Of a DNA stretch of 64,000 bases, positions 54,075 to 61,748 are shown piece by piece. Numbering within the stretch: the stretch's first letter is position 1; the number at the start of each line of letters is the position of its first letter. A model generated the notes under the pieces. The model saw only the letters and a list, made by a program, of their open reading frames with translations. It did not search any database and was not told the origin of the DNA. Source of the stretch: SZAS-79 sp965279075. GTDB lineage: Bacteria; Pseudomonadota; Gammaproteobacteria; Burkholderiales; SG8-39. Position numbers and translations under genes: made by a program. Location: contig CBDIHI010000011.1 of NCBI GenBank assembly GCA_965279075.1, positions 558,001 through 622,000 of the forward strand, in the 5' to 3' direction.

Positions 54075-55871
54075 CTACCAGGCATCCTCGCCGGGGGCGG
54101 GTTGGGCCGGCGCCTGCTCGGTCTGCAGGAGCTTCTCGAGGTCGTCGCGGCCCTGCCTGCCGATGGAGATCAGCTTCTTCACATCCCCGCGATGCGGCGC
54201 GGCCTTCGCAAGCATCTCCTCGTCATGGCGGCGGAACTGGTGGGCGAGGCGTGTCGCCTCGTGCGCGCTGTGCCCCAGCACCCGCAGCGCCGATTCGCCC
54301 GCGTCGATGGCAGAGCCGAAGGTCTCGCGCACCGCGGGCACGCCGAGCTCGGCGTACTCGAAGGCGTCCGTGCGGCTGTAGGCTCGCACGATGATTGCGA
54401 GGGACGGGAAGTGCTCCCGCGCGAGCAGGGTCACCTCCATGGCCGCCTCCTTGTCGTCGATCGCCACGACCAGCAGCTTCGCCTTCGCGGCCCCCGCGGA
54501 TTCGAGCAGGTCGAGGCGCGTCACGTCGCCGTAGTAGGCCTTCTGGCCGAAGCGGCGCACCAGCTCGATCTGGTTGGGGTCGTGGTCGATGACGGTGGTG
54601 CCGATCCCGCGGGCGTTGAGCAGGCGCGCCACCACCTGGCCGAAGCGGCCGTAGCCCGCGACGATCACGGGGTTCTCCTCGTCGATCACGTCCGCTGCGC
54701 GCGGCTCGGCGGTTTCCAGCCGGGGGGCGAGCACCTTCTCGTGCAGGATCATCAGCAGCGGGGTGGTCAGCATCGAGGCCGCGACCGCTGCGTTGAGGAT
54801 GTCGGCGGTTTCGCGCGGCAGGATCTTCGCGGCGGACGCGACGCCGAACAGCACGAAGGCGAACTCGCCGATCTGCGACAGGCCGAGCGCGAACAGCACG
54901 CCGTCGGCGCCGCACAGGCGGAAGCCCCGCGCGATCGAGTAGAGCAGCGTGGCCTTGAGTGCGACGATGCCGAGCGCCAGCCCGAACACGACCAGCGGCA
55001 CCCGGATGAACAGGCCGAGGTCGACCGAGGTCCCGACCGAAATGAAGAACAGGCCCAGCAGCAGCCCCTTGAACGGCTCGATGTCGAGCTCCAGCTCATG
55101 GCGATACTCCGAGTCGGCCAGCAGCACGCCGGCGAGGAAGGTGCCGAGCGCGGCCGACAGGCCCACCGACTGCATCAGCAGCGCGATGCCGATCACCAGC
55201 AGCAGCGAGAAGGCGATGAAGATCTCGCGCAACCCCGTGTTGGCCACGTAGCGAAGCACCGGCCGCAGCACGGTGCGGCCGGCGACGACCAGCAGCACGA
55301 TGAGGCCCACGGCGCGCGCCGCCGCCTCCAGGTCGAACCCGGCCTTGTCGGCGCCCGGCGCCATCAGCGAGAGCACGATCATCAGCGGGATCACCGCGAG
55401 GTCCTGGAACAGCAGCACCGCGAACGAGGCCTGCCCGCCCGGGGTGGGCAACAGGTTCTTTTCCTCCAGCGTCGCCAGCGCGATCGCGGTCGAGGACATC
55501 GCGAAGCCCATGCCGGCCACCAGCGACACCGCGAACGAATGGCCGAGGGCGACGCCGACGCCCGCGACGGCCGCCATCGTCGCCACCACCTGCAGCGTGC
55601 CCATGCCGAAGATCGAGCGGCGCAGGCTCCAGAGGCGCTGCGGGTTGAGTTCCAGCCCCACGAGGAACAGCAGCAGCACCACCCCGAACTCGGAGAAATG
55701 CAGCATCGCCTCGACGTCGCCGATCAGTTTCATGCCCCAGGGGCCGATGGCGACGCCCGCAAGCAGGAACCCGAGCACCGAACCGAGGCCGAGGCGCTTC
55801 GACAGCGGCACCGCGATGACCGCGGCGGCGAGGTAGATCAGCGCCTGCGCGAGGAATCCGTGGCTCTCCAT
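54075..55871 (-). CDS. Kef-type monovalent cation:proton antiporter (CPA2)
   Basis: A 598-residue protein: about 12 helices with the CPA2 core VLLLFLVGLELNPQRLW and FLAGVLLADSEYRHELE, where an Asp lies in the ion pathway, then a cytosolic RCK/TrkA-N domain from about residue 405 (VIVAGYGRFGQVVARLLNARG). The layout matches KefB/KefC/YbaL. Glutathione-gated potassium efflux is usual for KefB/C; the window cannot show gating. It is divergent from the Bug gene. Confidence 0.9.
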   Translation of the reverse strand: MESHGFLAQALIYLAAAVIAVPLSKRLGLGSVLGFLLAGVAIGPWGMKLIGDVEAMLHFSEFGVVLLLFLVGLELNPQRLWSLRRSIFGMGTLQVVATMAAVAGVGVALGHSFAVSLVAGMGFAMSSTAIALATLEEKNLLPTPGGQASFAVLLFQDLAVIPLMIVLSLMAPGADKAGFDLEAAARAVGLIVLLVVAGRTVLRPVLRYVANTGLREIFIAFSLLLVIGIALLMQSVGLSAALGTFLAGVLLADSEYRHELELDIEPFKGLLLGLFFISVGTSVDLGLFIRVPLVVFGLALGIVALKATLLYSIARGFRLCGADGVLFALGLSQIGEFAFVLFGVASAAKILPRETADILNAAVAASMLTTPLLMILHEKVLAPRLETAEPRAADVIDEENPVIVAGYGRFGQVVARLLNARGIGTTVIDHDPNQIELVRRFGQKAYYGDVTRLDLLESAGAAKAKLLVVAIDDKEAAMEVTLLAREHFPSLAIIVRAYSRTDAFEYAELGVPAVRETFGSAIDAGESALRVLGHSAHEATRLAHQFRRHDEEMLAKAAPHRGDVKKLISIGRQGRDDLEKLLQTEQAPAQPAPGEDAW

Positions 55872-55940
55872 CGGCCGAATCTAGCATGGCCGCATGTTGG
55901 TACACTTCGTGCATAAACCGGACAAAAAAGAGGGATATCC

Positions 55941-56906
55941 ATGAAGCTACGCAAGATCGCCGCATCCATTTTCGCCCTGCTTGCCGCAGGGGTCGCCTCC
56001 GCCCAGGGTTACCCGGCCAAGCCGGTCAAGATCGTCGTGCCCTATACGGCCGGGGGATCATCGGACTTTACCGCCCGCACGCTGGCCGAGAAGCTGGGGC
56101 CGCTGCTGGGCGGGCAGGTCGTCGTCGAGAACAAGCCCGGCGGCAATACGATCATCGCCACCGAATACGTCGCGAAGAGCCCGGCGGACGGCTACACGCT
56201 GCTGCTGGCGGGGCTGACCACCTACGGCGCGCAGCCGCACCTGAACAAGAAGCTGCCGTACGACCTGCAGAAGGATTTCGTCGTGGTCAACAACGCGATC
56301 ATCTCGCCGCTGGTGCTGTCGGTGCACCCGTCCGTGCCGGCGAAGTCCCTGCCGGAGTTCATCACCTACCTCAAGGCCAACCCGGGCAAGGTCAATTTCG
56401 GCTCGGCGGGGGTGGGAAACACGCTGCACCTGGCCACCGAGTTGTTCAAGATGAAGACCGGCGTCCAGATCGTCGACGTGCCCTACAAAGGGGCATCGCA
56501 GGCCGTGGTCGACCTGCTGGCGGGCAACGTGCAGATGATGATCGACCTGGTGCAGACGCCGCTGCAGCACATCAAGGCGGGCAAGCTGCGCGCCCTCGGC
56601 ACCACCTGGAGCACGCGCTCCGCCGTGCTGCCCGACGTGCCCACTTTTTCCGAGCAGGGCCTCGACTACAACTTCGGCGCCATGATCGGCCTGTTCGCGC
56701 CCGCAGGCGTCCCCAAGGACGTGATCAACCGCCTGCACGCCGACATCGGCCGGGTCATGCAGATGCCTGATGTGCGCGAGTCGTTCGCCAAGCAGGCCAT
56801 GGACCCGCTGACCTTCCCCACCCCCGAGGCCTACGCCGCGCAGTTCCGCAAGGACATCGACGAGATGGGCAAGCTGGTGCGCGCGGCCGGCATCCAACCG
56901 CAATAG
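55941..56906 (+). CDS. Bug-type tripartite tricarboxylate transporter receptor
   Basis: A 321-residue periplasmic receptor of the TctC/Bug family. Its signal peptide ends SAQG; YPAKPVKIVVPYTAGGSSD is the family start, and the ligand loop NFGSAGVGNTLHLATELFK and VPYKGASQAVVDLLAGNVQ follow. No TctA or TctB lies nearby, so it would be an orphan receptor, as is common in Burkholderiales. A GAGGG site precedes the ATG. Confidence 0.92.
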   Translation: MKLRKIAASIFALLAAGVASAQGYPAKPVKIVVPYTAGGSSDFTARTLAEKLGPLLGGQVVVENKPGGNTIIATEYVAKSPADGYTLLLAGLTTYGAQPHLNKKLPYDLQKDFVVVNNAIISPLVLSVHPSVPAKSLPEFITYLKANPGKVNFGSAGVGNTLHLATELFKMKTGVQIVDVPYKGASQAVVDLLAGNVQMMIDLVQTPLQHIKAGKLRALGTTWSTRSAVLPDVPTFSEQGLDYNFGAMIGLFAPAGVPKDVINRLHADIGRVMQMPDVRESFAKQAMDPLTFPTPEAYAAQFRKDIDEMGKLVRAAGIQPQ

Positions 56907-56921
56907 AACGGAGAGAACCGA

Positions 56922-57770
56922 ATGGCACCCCTGATGAAACGTATCGCAGTCGCCGTCGCCGCGCTGGCCTTTGCCGGAGGCGCGCTCGCGCAGGACAAGC
57001 CCCTGGTCGCCGGCTTCGACGGCACCTTCGCGCCGCACGCCATGCCGAAGTTGGGCGGCGGGATCGAGGGCTTCAACGTCGACCTCGTGCTCGAGGCGGG
57101 CAAGCGCATGGGCAGGAAGATCGAGGTGTTCTCGGGCGAGTTCTCCGGGCTGATCCCGGCGATGAACGCGGGCAAGCTCGATTTCGTCGGCGCGCCGACC
57201 ACCGTGACGCCGGAGCGCGCCGCCAACCTGCTCTTTTCCGAAGGCTATCTCAATACGTACTACGCGTTCGTGGTGCCCGCCGGAAAGCCCGACCTGAAGT
57301 CGCTCGACGACCTCAAGGGCAAGACGATCTCCACCAACAAGGGCTCGGCCTACGACAAGTGGCTGCAGGACAACGCCGCCAGGCACGGCTACAAGTCGGA
57401 GTCCTATGGCACCAACTCGGACGCGACCCAGGCCGTGATCGCCGGGCGCGCCGACGCCGTGCTGACCGGCAACACCGTCGGTGCCTACGCGGTGCTGAGG
57501 TCGAACGCGCAACTCAAGGTCGCCACGCTCAAGGTCGACCAGGGGCTGGTGTGGGGCGCGGTGTTCAAGAAGGATGACCCGAAGCTGCGCAACGCCTTCG
57601 ACGAGGCGCTGGAGTGCATGAAGGCCGACGGCACGGTCGCGAAGCTGCACGAGAAGTGGTTCGGCGCCAAGCCCGAAGCGGGCTCGGCGGCCGTTACTGC
57701 CTACCCGGGCTACGGCGTGCCCGGGCTCGCAGGCTACGACCCGACGCCGCACAGCCCCAAGTGTAAGTAG
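56922..57770 (+). CDS. Polar-amino-acid ABC transporter substrate-binding protein
   Basis: A 282-residue family 3 solute receptor. Signal peptide ends ALAQ; AGFDGTFAPHAMP, GFNVDLVLEAGKRMGRK and DFVGAPTTVTPERAANLLFS match ArtJ/HisJ-type binding proteins, with GKTISTNKGSAYDKWL in the hinge lobe. The ATG at 56922 follows GGAGAGA; another at 56934 would still leave a signal peptide. It is the first gene of an importer operon with two permeases and no ATPase. Confidence 0.88.
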   Translation: MAPLMKRIAVAVAALAFAGGALAQDKPLVAGFDGTFAPHAMPKLGGGIEGFNVDLVLEAGKRMGRKIEVFSGEFSGLIPAMNAGKLDFVGAPTTVTPERAANLLFSEGYLNTYYAFVVPAGKPDLKSLDDLKGKTISTNKGSAYDKWLQDNAARHGYKSESYGTNSDATQAVIAGRADAVLTGNTVGAYAVLRSNAQLKVATLKVDQGLVWGAVFKKDDPKLRNAFDEALECMKADGTVAKLHEKWFGAKPEAGSAAVTAYPGYGVPGLAGYDPTPHSPKCK

Positions 57771-57810
57771 CCTGGGAAAGTTCGCCGAGACCTTCCTCAA
57801 CTGGGAGGTC

Positions 57811-58443
57811 ATGCAGCAGTACCTGCCCAAGGTCGTCGAGGGCTTTTTCGTCACGATCCAGATCGCGCTCGCGGTCGTCGTGACGGGTATTGCGTGCGGG
57901 CTGGGCCTCGCGCTGTTGCGGTCGCTGCGCGTGAAGCCCCTCAACTTCTGCGTCGTCGCATTCGCCGACGCGATGCGGGCGCTGCCGCCGCTGGTGCTGA
58001 TCATCCTGTTCTACTTCGCGCTGCCTACCGTGGGCGTGCGGATGTCGGGGTTTGCGGCGACCTGGCTGTCGTTGTCCCTGGTGCTCGCGGCCTACGCGGA
58101 GGAGATCTTCTGGGCCGGGATCATCGCCGTGCCCAAGGGCCAGTGGGAGGCCGCCCGCTCGATGGGCCTCGGTTTCGCCGACACCATGCGCCACGTGGTG
58201 CTGCCGCAGGCGGTGAGGATGACGATCCCGCCGCTGACCAACCGCACGATCGCGATCACCAAGGGCACGGCGCTGGGCGCGGTGGTCGCGGTGGGCGAGA
58301 TCCTGTACCAGGCGCAGAGCGCGTATTCGTTCTCCTACAACCCCTCGCCGCTGGTGCTCGGGGCCGTCGCGTACCTGATCCTGTTCCTGCCCGTGGTGTG
58401 GTTCGGCCGCTGGGTCGAGACCAGGTTTGCCTGGAAGCGCTGA
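57811..58443 (+). CDS. Amino-acid ABC transporter permease, first copy
   Basis: A 210-residue membrane protein of the HisMQ type with about five helices and the EAA loop VPKGQWEAARSMGLGFADTM. The frame stays open 39 bases upstream with a family-like N-terminus (GKFAETFLNWEV), so the true start may be a CTG at 57772; no ATG lies there. GGGAGG precedes the ATG at 57811, with short spacing. It pairs with the permease that follows. Confidence 0.85.
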   Translation: MQQYLPKVVEGFFVTIQIALAVVVTGIACGLGLALLRSLRVKPLNFCVVAFADAMRALPPLVLIILFYFALPTVGVRMSGFAATWLSLSLVLAAYAEEIFWAGIIAVPKGQWEAARSMGLGFADTMRHVVLPQAVRMTIPPLTNRTIAITKGTALGAVVAVGEILYQAQSAYSFSYNPSPLVLGAVAYLILFLPVVWFGRWVETRFAWKR

Positions 58444-58444
58444 G

Positions 58445-59116
58445 ATGGACAGCCTCCTCCTCAACTTCTTCAACTGGGGCATCCTCCAGCAGGCCTGGCC
58501 CTACCTGCTGAAGGGCCTGGGCATGACGGTGCTGCTCTGCATCGTCGTGATCCCGCTGGGGCTGGGCGGGGGGCTCGCAGTGGCGCTGGCCGCGCGCGCG
58601 CCGAAGCGCTGGATGCGCTGGGCGGTCATCGCGTACGTGGATTTCTTTCGCGCCTTCCCGCCGCTGGTGCTGCTGATGTTCGTGGCCTTCGGCCTGCCTT
58701 TCCTCGGCATAGACCTGCCGGCCTTCGTGTCCGTGGCGCTTGCCTTCCTGTTGAACACCTCCTGCTACTACGGCGAGATCCTGCGCGCCGGCATCGAATC
58801 GATCCCGCGCGGCCAGTTCGAGGCGGCGCGGTCGCTCGGCCTGTCGCGGCTGCAGGTGATGCGGCACGTGGTCGTGCCGCAGGCGGCCCGCAACGTGCTG
58901 CCCGACCTCATCGGCAACACGCTGGAAGTCGTCAAGCTCACGTCGATCGCCAGCGTGGTCGCGCTGCCCGAACTGCTCTACGCGGCGCGGCAGGCGCAGT
59001 CGGTGACCTACAACGCCACGCCCGTGATCGCCGCGGGTATCATCTACCTCGTGTGCCTGTGGCCGCTGGTGCGGCTGCTTTCGCGCTTCGAACACCAACA
59101 CATGGCGATGCGATAG
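58445..59116 (+). CDS. Amino-acid ABC transporter permease, second copy
   Basis: A 223-residue HisMQ-type permease. TM segments include LKGLGMTVLLCIVVIPLGLG, and the EAA loop IPRGQFEAARSLGLSRLQVM is intact, so it should contact an ATPase. The ATG at 58445 follows the previous stop by one base; a TTG 18 bases earlier is rejected. Its TAG overlaps the GTG of the racemase gene. Confidence 0.87.
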   Translation: MDSLLLNFFNWGILQQAWPYLLKGLGMTVLLCIVVIPLGLGGGLAVALAARAPKRWMRWAVIAYVDFFRAFPPLVLLMFVAFGLPFLGIDLPAFVSVALAFLLNTSCYYGEILRAGIESIPRGQFEAARSLGLSRLQVMRHVVVPQAARNVLPDLIGNTLEVVKLTSIASVVALPELLYAARQAQSVTYNATPVIAAGIIYLVCLWPLVRLLSRFEHQHMAMR

Positions 59117-59844
59117 TGGACCGGATCCTCGTAATCAACCCCAACTCGACCGAAGCGGTCACGCAGGGCATAGACGCGGCGATGGCGCCGCTGCGCATCC
59201 CCGGCGGGCCGGGCATCGACTGCGTGACGCTGGCCGGGGGGCCACCCGGCATCGAGACGCAGCAGCACGTCGACGGCGTGGTGCCGCACCTGCTGAAGCT
59301 CGTGCGCGAAAAAGAAGCAGGCTACGCCGCATTCGTGATCGCCTGCTACAGCGACCCGGGCCTGCACTCGCTGCGCGAGGCGACCGCAAAGCCCGTGCTC
59401 GGCATCTCCGAGTGCGGCATCCTCACCGCGCTGACGGTGGGACAGAAGTTCGGCGTGATCGCCATCCTGCAGAAGTCCATTCCCCGGCACCTGCGCTACA
59501 TGGGGGCGATGGGCGTGCTGGACAGGCTGGCCGGCGAACTCCCGGTCGGCCTTGGCGTAACGGAACTCTCGGACGAGAAGAAGACCTTCGGCCGGATGGT
59601 GGAAGTCGCCACTGCGCTGCGCGACGTACACGGGGCCCACGTCATCGTCATGGGCTGTGCCGGCATGGCGCGCTACCGCGAGCCCCTGCAGGAGGCGGTG
59701 GGTCTGCCGGTGGTGGAGCCGTCCCAGGCGGCGGTGGGCATGGCGATCGCGCGCGTCCGGCTGGGTTGGGCGTCGCAAGGTAATTTCCAAAACAGGAAAG
59801 CAGGTTGGCCGGACACTGGCTCCTGTCGCCGGCCTGCGAAATAG
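59116..59844 (+). CDS. Asp/Glu/hydantoin racemase-family protein
   Basis: A 242-residue racemase with the two-cysteine base pair: Cys77 in FVIACYSDPG and Cys181 in VMGCAGMARY. INPNSTEAVT is the usual N-terminus. It should racemise a hydantoin or an acidic amino acid by two-base chemistry. GTG start at 59116 is translationally coupled to the permease gene. The tail after GLPVVEPSQAAVGMAIARV reads as unusual sequence, possibly altered by the frameshifts that begin just downstream. Confidence 0.85.
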   Translation: MDRILVINPNSTEAVTQGIDAAMAPLRIPGGPGIDCVTLAGGPPGIETQQHVDGVVPHLLKLVREKEAGYAAFVIACYSDPGLHSLREATAKPVLGISECGILTALTVGQKFGVIAILQKSIPRHLRYMGAMGVLDRLAGELPVGLGVTELSDEKKTFGRMVEVATALRDVHGAHVIVMGCAGMARYREPLQEAVGLPVVEPSQAAVGMAIARVRLGWASQGNFQNRKAGWPDTGSCRRPAK

Positions 59845-59849
59845 AATGT

Positions 59850-60664
59850 TCAAGAATCCCCTAGGAATCCCCTGAGGATCGCGTTGTACTCCGCGGCCTC
59901 GGCCGTCGGGCAGAAGTGCCCGCCCCGTGCCATCAGATTCAGCAGCGCATTCGGCAGCTGTGCCGCCAGCTGCTCAGAGAAGTACGCTGGCGTGACCATG
60001 TCGTCCTTCGCGCAAACTACGAGCGTCTCATGCCCGATGGAGGGCAGGGCGGCCACACCGTCGAAGTCCAGGATAGCGTCGATGCGCGAGGTGAGCACCG
60101 CTGCGGGCGCGAGGCCAGCGAGCGATTTTCTCCGCCTTGTCGTCGATCACGGCGGCGTTGGCCGCGTAGTAGTACGGCGGGAACAGCACTAGGTTCCCCA
60201 GCTGGGCGTAGGCACGCACGCCCTGCGATTCGAGTACGCCCTTGCGCACCTCGAACAGGCGCCGGAAATAGGCGTCGGCCTTCGGCCAGGTGGCCGACAA
60301 CACCAGTTTTTCCGATGCGGGACGGCGCGTGCGCTGCGATGGTACTGGCCGATGGCGCCACCGGTGGAATGCCCGTTGTAGTGCGTCCTTTCGATCCCGA
60401 GGTGGTCGAGCAACGCCAGCGCGTCCCCGGCCATCTGCGCGATCGAATAGCGGATCGGCGAATGCGTGGACTGACCGGTGCCGCGATGGTCGAACGTGAT
60501 CACGCGATGCGTGGCGGCGAATGCCTCCAGCTGCGGCGCCCAGAAGCTGCCGAGGCCGCCGAGGCCGGCGGACAGAACAGCAGGGGCTGGCCCTTGCCGC
60601 GTTCCTCGTAGTACAGGCGGGCTGCCGCCGTGCAGCGTGTCGGGCAGGGGGGCAGAAAGGCATG
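59850..60664 (-). pseudogene. Frameshifted alpha/beta hydrolase (enol-lactonase-like)
   Basis: Parts of one alpha/beta hydrolase appear in three frames in order: ARLYYEERGKGQPLLF, then GLGGLGSFWAPQLEAFAA and RVITFDHRGTGQS with the nucleophile GHSTGG, then TIAAHAPSRIGK, then KLVLSATWPKADAYFRRLF, then LTSRIDAILDFDG and GGHFCPTAEAAEYN. At least four indels separate them, for example five T where four fit (60307-60311). It converges on the racemase gene. If the indels are sequence errors the gene is intact and about 265 residues long. Confidence 0.72.
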
Positions 60665-60772
60665 CGTGTCTCCGGGATGCGAATTTCGAATCACGATCGT
60701 AGCGCAGGTTCCCGTGGCAGGGGATTTGCTTTAACTTATGCCGAACCCGCCATCAAAACGAAGGAGCGAAAA

Positions 60773-61742
60773 TTGAACCATCCCGTCCTCAAGGCCCTCG
60801 CCGGGCTTGCACTGTGTTCTGCGGCGGCGCTGGCCCACGCGCAGGCCTACCCGACCAAGCCGATCCGCTGGGTCGTGCCCTACGGTCCGGGCAGCACCGA
60901 TATCCTCGCCCGCGTTGTCGCACCCAAGGTCAGCGCGGCGCTCGGCCAGCAGATCCTGGTTGAGAACCGCCCGGGCGCGGGCGGCAGCATGGGCAGCGAG
61001 CAGGTGGCGAAAGGGCGCGGCGGACGGCTATACGCTCCTGCTCGGCACCGCGGCCTCGCATGCGGTGAACCCGGCGCTGTATTCCAAGGTGGGCTACGAC
61101 GCAGTGAAGGACTTCGCGCCCATCATCAACCTCGCGAGCATCCCGAACGTGGTGATCGTGAACCCGCAGGTGCCGTACAAGACGATTCCCGAGCTGGTCG
61201 CCGCGGCGAAGGCGCAGCCGGGCGTCATCACGTACTCTTCCAACGGCTCCGGGACGTCGCAGCACATGTCGGCGGCGTTGTTCGAGATGCTGACCGGCGT
61301 GAAGATGGTGCACGTGCCGTACAAGGGGAGCTCGGAGGGCGTGGTCGCGGTCACCCGCGGCGACGTCAACATGATGTTCGCCAACATGCCGCCAGCGCTC
61401 GCATTGATCAGGGACGGGCGCGTGAAGGCGATTGCGGTGACCACCGCGAAACGCCTCGCGGCTTTTCCCGACCTGCCCACGGTGGCGGAAGCGGGCGTGC
61501 CGGGCTATGAGGTTTCGACGTGGTTCGCGCTGTTCGCGGCGGCCGGGACGCCCGAGCCCGTCGTGCAGCGGCTGAACCGCGAGTTCGCCGTCGCGCTGGC
61601 CGACGCGGACATTGCCGACAAGCTTCGCGCGCAGGGCTACACGATCAACGGCGGCACGCCGCAGGACCTCGGCACGCTGGTGCGAACCGAGCTCGTGAAG
61701 TGGGCGAAGGTCGTGAAGGAATCCGGCGCGAAGGTGGAGTAA
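60773..61742 (+). pseudogene. Bug-type receptor gene with one frameshift
   Basis: A TctC/Bug receptor of about 322 residues if corrected. Start is TTG 60773, 6 bases after AAGGAG. Signal peptide and RWVVPYGPGSTDILA are in one frame up to SEQVAKG; the rest, from AADGYTLLLG to the end KESGAKVE, is in another. Removing one G from the AAAGGG run near 61009-61016 joins them exactly. No frameshift follows. Probable sequence error or very recent lesion. Confidence 0.78.
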
Positions 61743-61748
61743 CCCCGC

